Source of the DNA: Synechococcus sp. BIOS-U3-1
GTDB taxonomy: Bacteria > Cyanobacteriota > Cyanobacteriia > PCC-6307 > Cyanobiaceae
Assembly: GCF_014279975.1 (NCBI RefSeq)
Contig: NZ_CP047936.1
Coordinates: 2,542,001 to 2,606,000, forward strand
Direction: 5' to 3'
Length of the DNA stretch: 64,000 nt
This document shows positions 15,453 through 24,392 of this stretch, piece after piece. A program made the translations under genes and the position numbers. Each line of letters begins with the position of its first letter. The stretch's first letter is position 1. The notes under the pieces are model-generated. The model ran no database searches. It was given only the letters and a program-made list of their open reading frames with translations, and was not told where the DNA came from.

Positions 15453-16574
15453 ATGCAACGTCGGCAGCTGCTCCGGACCAGTGGGCAAGCGCTCGCCGCT
15501 GCAGCCGGAGCCGGAGCACTGAGCGCCTGCACGATTCGTCGTGCTGAAACTGGTCGCAGCAGTGGCCTTCCCCAGGTGCGCTGGCGGATGGCAACAAGCT
15601 GGCCGGTCTCGCTCGACACGATTTACGGAGGAGCCGAAACCATTTGCGAACAGGTGAAAGTGATGAGTGGCGGAGGCTTCACCATCGAACCGTTTGCCGC
15701 CGGTGAAATCGTTCCAGGGCTTGAAGTGCTGGATGCCGTTCAAGCCGGCTCCGTGGAATGCGGCCATACGGCCAGTTACTACTACGTGGGCAAGAATCCC
15801 GCGTTCGCCTTTGGCACTGCCGTGCCCTTCGGGCTCACGGCTCAGCAACAGAATGCCTGGCTTTATCAGGGGGGCGGAAATGAGGCGATGGATGCCTTGT
15901 TTGCTGATTTCGGCGCCAAAAGCTTCCCTGCCGGAAATACTGGCGGTCAACTCGGCGGCTGGTTTAAGCGACCTGTCGACAATCTGGCGTCCCTCAAGGG
16001 CCTGAAGATGCGCATCCCAGGGCTGGGAGGCAAGGTGATGGCCAGCCTGGGGGTGAACGTGCAGGTCTTGCCAGGCGGCGAGATCTATCTCGCACTGGAG
16101 CGGGGAGCCATTGACGCCGCGGAGTTCACAGGCCCCTATGACGACGAGAAACTCGGCCTGCCAAAAGCAGCGAAGTACTACTACCCAGGCTGGTGGGAAC
16201 CCGGGCCCAGCCTGACCGCGTTAGTCAACCGCAGTGCCTGGGACAAACTGCCGGAGGAGTATCAGGCCATGTTCAGCACAGCCTGTTACCAGGCGAATAT
16301 GGGCATGCTCAGCAAATACGAACAACGCAACAGCGAGGCGCTGCTGAGACTGCGGCGACAGGGAATCAAACTTGAGGCCTACAGCAACGACATCCTCGAA
16401 GCGGCCAAGGAAGCCACCGGCGTGTTGTTTGCAGATCTGGCGGCTGACGATGCCAACTTCAGGGACCTTCTGGAACGCTGGCGCCTCTTCCAGAAGGAAA
16501 CCCTGAACTGGAATCGCATCAATGAACTGCCTCTGGCGACGTTCAACACCAGCATCGAGGGAGCTGCGGGATGA
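15453..16574 (+). CDS. dctP: TRAP transporter substrate-binding protein (DctP/TakP-like)
   Basis: A 373-residue binding protein for a tripartite ATP-independent periplasmic transporter. The N-terminus combines a twin-arginine-like start (MQRRQLLRTSG) with a hydrophobic segment and a lipobox LSAC (Cys26), so it is likely a membrane-tethered lipoprotein. The body has the DctP-family signature SLKGLKMRIPGLGGKVMASLG and a PGGEIYLALERGAIDAAEF substrate-site region in which Arg of KMRIPG contacts a carboxylate in the family. It resembles the TakP/2-oxo-acid branch (EFTGPYDDEKLGLPKAAKYYYPGWWEPG). The substrate is probably a carboxylate but cannot be fixed from sequence. The stop overlaps dctQ by 4 bp. 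Confidence 0.93.
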   Translation: MQRRQLLRTSGQALAAAAGAGALSACTIRRAETGRSSGLPQVRWRMATSWPVSLDTIYGGAETICEQVKVMSGGGFTIEPFAAGEIVPGLEVLDAVQAGSVECGHTASYYYVGKNPAFAFGTAVPFGLTAQQQNAWLYQGGGNEAMDALFADFGAKSFPAGNTGGQLGGWFKRPVDNLASLKGLKMRIPGLGGKVMASLGVNVQVLPGGEIYLALERGAIDAAEFTGPYDDEKLGLPKAAKYYYPGWWEPGPSLTALVNRSAWDKLPEEYQAMFSTACYQANMGMLSKYEQRNSEALLRLRRQGIKLEAYSNDILEAAKEATGVLFADLAADDANFRDLLERWRLFQKETLNWNRINELPLATFNTSIEGAAG

Positions 16575-17143
16575 GCGAACCTCTCTCCGGCGTGGTGCGC
16601 CTGTTCGATCGCCTCAATGCCGCGGCCGCCTGGCTGGCGCGCTGGTCCGTGCTGCTGATGCTGGCGATCGGAATCTGGAATGTTGTGGGGCGCTATCTGG
16701 GTTCTGCTGTCGGGATCAATCTCAGCTCCAATGGGCTGATCGAAGCCCAGTGGTACCTCTTCGATCTGATCTTTCTGCTGGGCCTTGGCTGGACCCTGCA
16801 AAAAAAGGGTCATGTGCGTGTGGATGTGCTGCAGAGCCGCTGGTCACCACGCCGCCGCAACCGTCAGGAACTGAACAGCATCCTGCTGCTGTTGCTGCCC
16901 TTCGCCTTCGGGGTGATGGCGATCTCGATCGCACCGGCACTGCGTTCCTGGAGCATCGCCGAGATGTCGCCCGACCCTGGCGGGCTGCCACGGACCTGGG
17001 TGAAATCGCTCATTCCCCTTGGCTTTCTGTTGCTGGGGCTGCAGGGGATCGCCGAAGCACTACGGCTGCGGCTGTCGCTCAGCAACCCCGAAGCAACTCA
17101 AGCTGCCGTTGAGCAGCACCAGGAGGGAGGCCCCACGCTGTGA
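16571..17143 (+). CDS. dctQ: TRAP transporter small permease (DctQ)
   Basis: A 190-residue inner-membrane protein with four hydrophobic spans (about residues 24-44, 59-79, 100-122 and 139-160). It carries the DctQ-type motif EAQWYLFDLIFLLGLGWTLQKKGHVRVD. It partners the large permease DctM in Na+-driven uptake of the ligand delivered by DctP. The ATG overlaps dctP's stop and its own stop overlaps dctM's GTG start, giving a tightly coupled operon. Confidence 0.92.
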   Translation: MSEPLSGVVRLFDRLNAAAAWLARWSVLLMLAIGIWNVVGRYLGSAVGINLSSNGLIEAQWYLFDLIFLLGLGWTLQKKGHVRVDVLQSRWSPRRRNRQELNSILLLLLPFAFGVMAISIAPALRSWSIAEMSPDPGGLPRTWVKSLIPLGFLLLGLQGIAEALRLRLSLSNPEATQAAVEQHQEGGPTL

Positions 17144-18531
17144 TCGAGATCGAAGCTCTGGGCTGGGTAATCAGCTTTGACCCTTCAGCAGTGCTGGCTC
17201 CCGGGATGTTTTTGGCGCTGATCGTGGCGCTGCTGAGCGGATTTCCCGTCGCATTCTGTCTTGGTGGAATTGGGGTGATCTTCGCCCTGCTGGGCATGCT
17301 CAGCGGAGAGATCGAACCACAATTCGTCACTGCCCTGCCTCAGCGAATCCTGGGGATCATGGCCAACTTCACCCTGTTGGCCATCCCCGCTTTTGTCTTC
17401 ATGGGTTCGATGCTGGAGATCTCCGGCATCGCCGAACGGCTGCTGGAAGCCATGGGTCGGCTGCTAGGGCGCCTGCGCGGTGGTCTAGCGCTAGCCGTAG
17501 TTCTGGTGGGTTCGCTGCTGGCGGCGACCACCGGCGTGGTGGCAGCGACCGTCACCACCATGGGGCTGATCTCCCTGCCGGCCATGCTGCGGGCGGGATA
17601 CGACAAAACCCTCGCCACAGGGGTGATTGTGGCGTCAGGCACGCTCGGGCAGATCATCCCCCCCAGCATTGTTTTGGTGGTGCTGGGGGATCAGCTTGGA
17701 ATTTCAGTCGGCGATCTCTTCATCGGAGCACTGCTGCCGGGCCTGCTGATGTCGGCCGTATTCGCCATCTACGTGCTGGTGATCAGTGCGCTCAAGCCGG
17801 AACTGGCCCCCGAACTCAAGCCCGAGCTCTCCGGCTCGAGTCATCCTCTGCAATTGGTGCAATCGGTGTTGCCACCGATCGCTCTGATCATGGCGGTGCT
17901 CGGGAGCATTTTCTTCGGCATTGCGACCCCCACTGAAGCGGGGGTGATCGGAGCGGTCGGCGCCATGGTGCTGGCAGGCCTCAATGGCGGCTTTAGCCGT
18001 CAACAACTCTCGAATGTCTGCGAGAGCACCATGCGGACTACCGCCATGGTGATGGCCATCCTGATGGGATCCACCGCCTTCAGCCTCGTGTTCCGAGGAG
18101 TAGGCGGCGATCAGCTGATTTCCGAACTGCTGCTCAACCTGCCGGGAGGGCGAGTTGGGTTCCTGGTGTTCAGCATGCTGATCATCTTCCTGCTGGGCTT
18201 CTTCATCGATTTCTTCGAAATCGCATTCATCGCAGTGCCGCTGTTGCTGCCCGCCGCTCGTCAGCTGCTGGGGCCCGAGGCTCTGGTTTGGTTTGGCGTG
18301 ATGATCGGCGCCAATCTGCAGACCTCCTTCCTCACGCCGCCCTTCGGCTTTGCGCTGTTCTACCTACGCGGCGTAGCTCCCGATGAAGTGAGCACTGGGG
18401 ATATTTATCGAGGCGCCCTGCCATTTGTCGGTCTGCAGGTTGCGGTCCTGGCCCTGATCATCGCGGTGCCGGGACTGGTGGACTGGTTACCCCGCCTGGC
18501 TGGAGCTCTCAGCCCGGGTCCGATGACCTGA
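17140..18531 (+). CDS. dctM: TRAP transporter large permease (DctM)
   Basis: A 463-residue, strongly hydrophobic protein of the ion-transporter superfamily with about twelve membrane spans; this subunit carries the transport path. Family-typical segments include FPVAFCLGGIGVIFALLG near the start, VASGTLGQIIPPSIVLVVLGD in the first half and LGFFIDFFEIAFIAVPLLLP in the second. The GTG start at 17140 overlaps the dctQ stop (GTGA). It ends 38 bp before flv3, and no terminator was seen between them. Confidence 0.94.
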   Translation: MIEIEALGWVISFDPSAVLAPGMFLALIVALLSGFPVAFCLGGIGVIFALLGMLSGEIEPQFVTALPQRILGIMANFTLLAIPAFVFMGSMLEISGIAERLLEAMGRLLGRLRGGLALAVVLVGSLLAATTGVVAATVTTMGLISLPAMLRAGYDKTLATGVIVASGTLGQIIPPSIVLVVLGDQLGISVGDLFIGALLPGLLMSAVFAIYVLVISALKPELAPELKPELSGSSHPLQLVQSVLPPIALIMAVLGSIFFGIATPTEAGVIGAVGAMVLAGLNGGFSRQQLSNVCESTMRTTAMVMAILMGSTAFSLVFRGVGGDQLISELLLNLPGGRVGFLVFSMLIIFLLGFFIDFFEIAFIAVPLLLPAARQLLGPEALVWFGVMIGANLQTSFLTPPFGFALFYLRGVAPDEVSTGDIYRGALPFVGLQVAVLALIIAVPGLVDWLPRLAGALSPGPMT

Positions 18532-18569
18532 AGATCTCCGTAAAGTTGGTTACAACGCGCGATTCGGTG

Positions 18570-20342
18570 ATGGTCACAGCAAGCCTGAACAGCACGAACT
18601 CCTCTGCTGTGATCCCTCGCCTCTCACTCCAGTGTGAGCCGATCGCCGCAGACAGCACCACCATCCGCTCCCTGGACTGGGAACGCAGCCGATTCGACAT
18701 TGAATTCGGTCTGCGCAACGGCACCACCTACAACGCATTTCTGGTGCGAGGCGAACGCACCGCCTTGATCGATACCAGCCACGCCAAGTTCCGCGACACC
18801 TGGGTGCCACTGCTCAAAGAACAGATCGATCCGAAGGCGATCGACCATCTGATCGTGAGTCACACCGAACCAGACCACTCAGGCCTGATCGGCGATCTGA
18901 TTGACCTCAATCCCGACATCGAGATCGTGGGTTCGAAGGTGGCGATCCAGTTCCTCAAAGATCAGGTGCATCGCCCGTTCAAGTCGCGAGCGGTGAAAAC
19001 CGGCGACGAACTAGATCTCGGCACCAGTGCTCACAGCGGCGTGCAGCATTGCTTCGAGTTTCTGAGTGCCCCGAACCTGCACTGGCCCGACACGATCTTC
19101 TCGTTCGATCACGGCAGCGGCATCCTTTACACCTGTGATGCCTTCGGACTGCATTACTGCTCCGAGGAGTTGTTCGATACGGACCCCGGTGCGATCGCAC
19201 CGGACTTCCGCTTCTATTACGACTGCCTGATGGGCCCCAATGCCCGCAGTGTTCTGCAGGCACTGAAGCGCATGGATGCACTACCGGAGATCAACACCGT
19301 CGCGGTGGGGCACGGCCCCCTGCTGCGCCAACACCTCAGCCACTGGCTGAACGACTACAGGGAATGGAGCAGCCAACGCAGCAAGGGCGACAGCTATGCA
19401 GCCGTTTGCTACCTCAGCCAGTACGGCTTTTCGGACCGCCTCAGTCAGGCCATCGCTCACGGCATCGGTAAAGCCGATGCGCAGGTTCAGCTGGTGGATC
19501 TACGGGCTACCGACCCGCAGGAACTGACCGCACTGGTCGGCGAAGCCAAGGCTGTGGTGGTTCCCACCTGGCCGGCGGAACCGGATGGTGAACTGCAGGC
19601 CTCAATCGGCACCCTGCTGGCAGCCCTTCAGCCCAAGCAACTGGTTGGGGTCTACGACGCTTTCGGTGGCAATGACGAACCGATCGATGCCATAGCAGAG
19701 CAACTGCGCAATCAGGGTCTGAAACCGGCCTTTGAACCGCTGCGCATCCGCCAGCTGCCACAGGGCGGCGACTACCAGCGCTGCGAAGAATCGGGCACCG
19801 ACCTTGGCCAGATCCTGACCAGGAAAAAATCCATCGAAGCGCTGCGCGGCATCGATGCCAACCTTGATAAGGCGCTGGGTCGCCTCACCGGAGGGTTGTA
19901 CATCGTGACGGCGAGCCAGGGCGAAGGTGACGCCCGCCGCAGTGGCGCGATGGTGGCCAGCTGGGTCGCCCAGGCGAGTTTCCGCCCGCCTGGCCTCAGT
20001 GTTGCCGTCGCCAAGGATCGAGCGATTGAAGCCCTGATGCAGGTTGGCGACAGCTTTGTAATCAACGTGCTGCGGCAGGATCGCTACAAGCCCTTGATGC
20101 AGCATTTCCTCAAGCGTTTCCCCCCCGGCGCCGATCGGTTCGAAGGGGTGAACGTGCTGCATGGCGCCGCTGAAGGTGGTCCGGTGCTCACGGACGCGCT
20201 GGCCTACCTGAGCTGCCGGGTGGAACAGCGGATGGAAGGACCAGACCACTGGATCATCTACGCGCTGGTGGAGCAAGGAAACGTGGCAGACATCGACGGG
20301 CGAACCGCCGTTCATCACCGCAAAACGGGTAATCACTACTAA
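18570..20342 (+). CDS. flv3: Flavodiiron protein Flv3-like
   Basis: A 590-residue class C flavodiiron protein: metallo-beta-lactamase-like diiron domain (about 30-270), flavodoxin domain (about 285-430) and C-terminal flavin-reductase domain (about 445-590). The canonical diiron ligands are present: HTEPDH, the His of PNLHWPD, Asp of TCDAFG and His of VGHGP. Flv1/Flv3 heterodimers reduce O2 to water with electrons from photosystem I and protect it under fluctuating light. Intact ligands mark this as Flv3-type. I chose the ATG at 18570 rather than a TTG at 18546. Its usual partner, flv1, lies 1.4 kb downstream beyond an AT-rich insert. Confidence 0.93.
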   Translation: MVTASLNSTNSSAVIPRLSLQCEPIAADSTTIRSLDWERSRFDIEFGLRNGTTYNAFLVRGERTALIDTSHAKFRDTWVPLLKEQIDPKAIDHLIVSHTEPDHSGLIGDLIDLNPDIEIVGSKVAIQFLKDQVHRPFKSRAVKTGDELDLGTSAHSGVQHCFEFLSAPNLHWPDTIFSFDHGSGILYTCDAFGLHYCSEELFDTDPGAIAPDFRFYYDCLMGPNARSVLQALKRMDALPEINTVAVGHGPLLRQHLSHWLNDYREWSSQRSKGDSYAAVCYLSQYGFSDRLSQAIAHGIGKADAQVQLVDLRATDPQELTALVGEAKAVVVPTWPAEPDGELQASIGTLLAALQPKQLVGVYDAFGGNDEPIDAIAEQLRNQGLKPAFEPLRIRQLPQGGDYQRCEESGTDLGQILTRKKSIEALRGIDANLDKALGRLTGGLYIVTASQGEGDARRSGAMVASWVAQASFRPPGLSVAVAKDRAIEALMQVGDSFVINVLRQDRYKPLMQHFLKRFPPGADRFEGVNVLHGAAEGGPVLTDALAYLSCRVEQRMEGPDHWIIYALVEQGNVADIDGRTAVHHRKTGNHY

Positions 20343-20496
20343 CCCCGCCACTTTTTCCTTCAACAGACTATTTTATCTATATCAATTCAACAAAACAAAA
20401 TAATATTTCTCGCCTGAAGCCTCTAAGACTTAGGTTCAACCTAGGCAATTAGGCCTTAACCGCAAACAGGCACCTCGCAATTTTTCCAAAAATTTT
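20343..20496. other. AT-rich left flank of the PhyH insert
   Basis: The base composition drops sharply after the flv3 stop (runs such as TTTTATCTATATCAATTC). No hairpin terminator, direct repeat or integrase site could be recognised. It presumably carries the promoter of the dioxygenase gene. Confidence 0.4.
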
Positions 20497-21309
20497 ATGG
20501 TCACAAAAAGTATCCAAGCAGTATGCTCTGAAGTCTTAGATTGTGGATACTCAATCATTGAAGACTTTCTGGACAAAAAAACAATAGATCAGTCGCAAAA
20601 AGCTCTAAGATGGTTAAATCTAGGACCGAGAGAAAGGATTGCTAATATAAAAGATGACTTATTCTATAATATCTCGTACAGCGATTACATATTAGAAGTC
20701 GCAAAATTATTCTTCGATGAAGAAGCAAAGCCCATTCAAAGCCTACTATTTAAATATCCAACTCAACAATTAATACACCAGGATACGGTACATTTTTCGA
20801 CATATCCAAACGACATGATGCTTGCATGCTGGATAGCACTTGAAGATGTATGCCTGGAAAATGGTACGCTTGAATACATTCCTTATTCCCATCTTCTCCC
20901 AACTTTTAGTAAGTATGATTTTCCTACGGAACATCGAGACCGTGGCCTAAAAAGCAAAGATCTTATCAAGGCTGCCTATTGCAAATACGAAAACAATCTC
21001 CAAAGAACAATAAAGAGTTTAAATCTGAGGCCAAAATATTTAAGCTGCAAAGCCGGCACCGCATTCATTTGGCATCCAAGACTTTGGCATGGTGGATCCA
21101 AACCGCGCAACGAAACACTCACTAGATATTCATATGTAACTCATTACGAGGCAGCAGAAACTCCTATTTATCTAAAACATTTCAATGGCCTACCTTTATT
21201 ACCTCGCTTAGAAAATCCAAAAGATTTGAAAAGTCAAAAGCAACTCTATCGATACGGCATATTTTCATTCGCCAATAGATTAGCCAAAATTCTAACTTTA
21301 CACATTTGA
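20497..21309 (+). CDS. Phytanoyl-CoA dioxygenase (PhyH)-family protein
   Basis: A 270-residue Fe(II)/2-oxoglutarate dioxygenase-like protein. The iron triad is visible: HxD in LIHQDTVHFS and the distal His in WHGGSKPRNETLTRYS, with the 2-oxoglutarate-binding Arg following. The segment MMLACWIALEDVCLENGTLEYIPYSH is typical of PhyH (W-x-A-L-x-D and N-G). Substrates of bacterial members vary widely, so the reaction is unknown. The gene is much richer in A+T than its neighbours and uses A/T-ending codons, suggesting horizontal acquisition. It sits between flv3 and flv1 and is not obviously related to oxygen photoreduction. Confidence 0.85.
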   Translation: MVTKSIQAVCSEVLDCGYSIIEDFLDKKTIDQSQKALRWLNLGPRERIANIKDDLFYNISYSDYILEVAKLFFDEEAKPIQSLLFKYPTQQLIHQDTVHFSTYPNDMMLACWIALEDVCLENGTLEYIPYSHLLPTFSKYDFPTEHRDRGLKSKDLIKAAYCKYENNLQRTIKSLNLRPKYLSCKAGTAFIWHPRLWHGGSKPRNETLTRYSYVTHYEAAETPIYLKHFNGLPLLPRLENPKDLKSQKQLYRYGIFSFANRLAKILTLHI

Positions 21310-21788
21310 GTTTTTTGCAACTATTTGTTTACACTCAATGCAATTAATTATCTAACTTCGACGGGATGCAGGATAAAGATCAAATCGAGAACAAGCAATA
21401 TCAACCAAGTAATTACAGAGCCTGGCCCTTGGCTTTGATCAAAAAAAATGCTCTCCAAACGAAAGCAATATTTCAATTTGCAAATTGACACGATTGACGC
21501 ATTCAAAAACAAAAACCTAAAGAATGCAAACAAGTCAGACAAAAAGCTTGGGGGAAATTTTACGTACACCAAAAACGCCATGCTAAAATAATATCTTGAA
21601 AACTGAACTAACAAACCTCCCCCTTTAGCTTGATGAGGCTCAAACGTCACCATCTGATCCAAATCTCCCATAATGAAGTAAACGTCTCAACTGATCAAGA
21701 ATTTTGAAAGGTGAATCACTCAATTGAAAACTGTTTTAAACCTCCTTGAGATCGCACTGCAAGACAAGAAAGTGGAGACTCACTACTG
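21310..21788. other. 479-bp AT-rich region without a convincing gene
   Basis: This is the right flank of the PhyH insert, with low G+C like the gene itself. An open frame on the minus strand (21348-21671, 107 codons) has no ribosome-binding site or recognisable family and looks accidental. The last part, just before the flv1 ATG, returns to normal composition and probably contains its promoter. No RNA gene was recognised. Confidence 0.45.
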
Positions 21789-23618
21789 ATGTTTTCAACC
21801 GTCGCGGCCAGCTCGGCATCCGCTGACCGGCAGGTGATCAGCCTGCCGATCGACCAGGGTCTGGTCTGCCTGCGCGGACTAAGCCCTCAACGGCTGCGAT
21901 TCGAGCTGGAATACGCGCTGGAGCGTGGCAGCACGGCCAACAGTTTCCTGTTCGAAGCCGGACCTGATGCAACGGGAGTTCAGCAACCCGCTGTTCTGGT
22001 ACATCCACCGGGAATGGCCTACAGCAGCGTTTTTGTTCCTGCTCTGCTGGAAGCTCTGCCCGCCACGGATCAGCCCCTGCTGATTGTCGTGGGGCACGTG
22101 AATCCCAACCGTGTGGCCTTATTGCAGGAACTGGCCGGGATTTATCCAGGCCTTGAACTGATCGCATCCAATCCCGGTGCCAAGCTGCTGGAAGAACTCT
22201 GGAATCAACGCAAACCGTCAACCCCCGGTGTTGAAGAGGAACCACCAGCACTGCCCCCGTTCCCACCACTGCAAGTGATCCGCAGGGAGCAGACGCTGGA
22301 GTTGAGCCATGGGCGCAGCCTGCTGTTGCTACCGGCACCAACGCCCCGTTGGCCAGGCGGACTGATGGCTTTCGAAGAGAGCCTGGGACTGTTGATGAGC
22401 GACAAGTTCTTCAGTGCGCACCTCTGCACGAACACCTGGGCGGAAGCCAACCGAATCAGCACCGAAGAGGAGCGTCGACATTTTTACGACTGCCTGATGG
22501 CACCGATGGCCCGCAAGGTGGACCTGCTGGTGGAGCGTCTGGAAGAACTGAGCATCCGCACGATTGCACCGGCCCATGGTCCCGCCATCGATGCCAGCTG
22601 GCGCAGCCTGCTGAATGACTACCGCCGCTGGGGGGAAAGCCACCAGCAATCCAGCCTGAATGTGGCTCTGCTGTTCGCCAGCGCTTACGGCAACACCTCT
22701 GCGATTGCCGATGCCCTGGCACGGGGCGTGAGTCGCACCGGGATCCGAGTCACCAACCTCAACTGCGAGTTCACACCATCGGAGGAACTCGTTGCAGCGA
22801 TCCAGTCTGCGGATGGAATTTTGATCGGCTCACCCACCCTCGGTGGACACGCTCCCACCCCAGTGGTCTCAGCTCTTGGAACTTTGTTGGCGGAGGGTGA
22901 CCGCAGCAAGCCAGTGGGAGTGTTCGGCAGCTTTGGCTGGAGCGGTGAGGCCGTCGACCTACTGGAAACAAAGCTGCGCGATGGCGGCTTCAGCTTCGGG
23001 TTCGACCCAATCCGGGTCAAATTCAGCCCTGATCGGGCCAAGGTGCAGGAGCTAGAAGAAATCGGAACCCGTTTCGCCCGCAAACTGCTGCAGGCGGAGA
23101 AGCGCGCTCAACGCCGTCATGCCGGAAGCATGAGCGAAAGCCGGAGCGATCCAGCTGTGCTGGCCCTCGGTCGGGTGGTGGGATCCCTTTGCATCCTCAC
23201 CACACGCAAGGGCGAACTCAGCGGTGCCATGGTGGCGAGCTGGGTCAGCCAGGCCAGCTTCACTCCCCCTGGACTGACGGTCGCCGTGGCTAAGGACCGC
23301 GCCGTGGAAGCCCTTCTGCACAAAGGCGATCGCTTTGCGCTGAACGTGCTGGCCGAGGGGCGCGAAAGCGGACCGATGAAACAGTTCCTACAACCGTTCA
23401 AACCTGGCGCCGACCGGCTCAGCGGACTGGAATTGGACGCCAGTCCCAATGAACAACCGCTGCTCCCCGAGGCGCTCGCATGGCTGGAGGGTCGAGTGAG
23501 CCAGCGGATGGAATGCGGAGATCACTGGTTGATCTATGCCGAGGTGGAGCACGGGGGGCTGTTGGACCAGGAAGCCTCGACGGCCGTCCACCACAGGCGG
23601 AGCGGCGCCAACTACTGA
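21789..23618 (+). CDS. flv1: Flavodiiron protein Flv1-like (degenerate diiron site)
   Basis: A 609-residue class C flavodiiron protein with the same three domains as Flv3. The diiron ligands are largely lost: the HxExDH motif is replaced by HVNPNR (VVGHVNPNRVALL), and the later His of the LHWPD position is Arg (PTPRWPGG). His of APAHGP is kept. This pattern is characteristic of Flv1, whose partner Flv3 has the intact site. The C-terminal flavin-reductase domain (LGRVVGSLCILTTRKGELSGAMVASWVSQASF) matches that of Flv3 closely. The ATG at 21789 follows a normal-composition leader. Confidence 0.93.
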   Translation: MFSTVAASSASADRQVISLPIDQGLVCLRGLSPQRLRFELEYALERGSTANSFLFEAGPDATGVQQPAVLVHPPGMAYSSVFVPALLEALPATDQPLLIVVGHVNPNRVALLQELAGIYPGLELIASNPGAKLLEELWNQRKPSTPGVEEEPPALPPFPPLQVIRREQTLELSHGRSLLLLPAPTPRWPGGLMAFEESLGLLMSDKFFSAHLCTNTWAEANRISTEEERRHFYDCLMAPMARKVDLLVERLEELSIRTIAPAHGPAIDASWRSLLNDYRRWGESHQQSSLNVALLFASAYGNTSAIADALARGVSRTGIRVTNLNCEFTPSEELVAAIQSADGILIGSPTLGGHAPTPVVSALGTLLAEGDRSKPVGVFGSFGWSGEAVDLLETKLRDGGFSFGFDPIRVKFSPDRAKVQELEEIGTRFARKLLQAEKRAQRRHAGSMSESRSDPAVLALGRVVGSLCILTTRKGELSGAMVASWVSQASFTPPGLTVAVAKDRAVEALLHKGDRFALNVLAEGRESGPMKQFLQPFKPGADRLSGLELDASPNEQPLLPEALAWLEGRVSQRMECGDHWLIYAEVEHGGLLDQEASTAVHHRRSGANY

Positions 23619-23707
23619 AGAGCTCACTGGATCAGTGATATCGACCAGTCAACAAGCATCAGCCTGAAAAAGTCGTCACAATTCAACCTCTGAAGTGCAC
23701 GCTGCTC

Positions 23708-24235
23708 ATGAGCAAGGCGAACAATCCTGAGGTGCTGGTGATTGCTGCCAGCAACGGCGAGAACCTCAAACTGGCCCAACGCTTCGTGGACCAGACACAC
23801 GCGCAGGGCAGCAGCGCTGATCTGCTCGACCTCACCACACTCGAGCTCCCCCTGTTCACACCGCGCGCGCAGGAACAAGGCATGCCGAATGGCGTGCAGC
23901 CCTTGCAGCAACAACTGATGGCAGCGCCCCGATGGGTGATCTGCGCACCTGAATACAACGGTTCGATTCCCCCGGTGCTGACCAATGCCATCGCCTGGCT
24001 GTCCGTTCAGGGAGATGACTTCCGATCTCTCTTCAACGGTCGGCCGATCGCCATGGCCAGCTTCTCCGGTGGCGGCGGCATGGAGCTGCTGGTGTCGCTT
24101 CGGATCCAGCTCACCCATCTCGGCGCCCAAGTTGTGGGGCGCCAACTGCTCAGCAATTACTCGAAAGCAGCGAAAGATGACAGCATTGCCGACCTCATCC
24201 AGCGCCTCATGCAAATGAAACCACTGCAGCTGTGA
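23708..24235 (+). CDS. NADPH-dependent FMN reductase-family flavoprotein
   Basis: A 175-residue flavodoxin-like protein. It has the N-terminal flavin phosphate loop region (VLVIAASNGENLKLAQRF), the flavin-binding PEYNGSIPPVLTNAIAWLS motif and a Gly-rich FSGGGGMELLVSLR segment. The family reduces FMN or quinones with NAD(P)H. Its position 89 bp after flv1 may be functional, for example supplying reduced flavin, but that is inference. Confidence 0.88.
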   Translation: MSKANNPEVLVIAASNGENLKLAQRFVDQTHAQGSSADLLDLTTLELPLFTPRAQEQGMPNGVQPLQQQLMAAPRWVICAPEYNGSIPPVLTNAIAWLSVQGDDFRSLFNGRPIAMASFSGGGGMELLVSLRIQLTHLGAQVVGRQLLSNYSKAAKDDSIADLIQRLMQMKPLQL

Positions 24236-24392
24236 ATGAATTCAGCAGCCAATGAATCAGAAACAAGCGTTGAATCAAGATTGGCCACTGAACCTCAAAC
24301 GGAAATCAATTCAAAAGAGAATCGGGATTTCATACACACACCACATCTAGCGCACTAAAATAGCGAGGTCACTAACAACTTCCATTCCCCGA

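Noticed and set aside
15315-15950. 211-codon minus-strand ORF opposite dctP
   Set aside because: It runs through the hspA terminator and antisense to dctP, with no domain.
21348-21671. 107-codon minus-strand ORF in the AT-rich insert
   Set aside because: No ribosome-binding site and no recognised family; hydrophobic Phe/Leu runs are expected by chance in this composition.
23630-23660. ACTGG...CCAGT dyad after flv1 as a terminator
   Set aside because: The stem is only 5 bp with a 14-base loop and has no T-run.
23957-23970. GGTTCGATTCC, resembling a tRNA T-arm
   Set aside because: It lies inside the FMN reductase gene at the conserved YNGSIP motif, and no cloverleaf can be formed around it.
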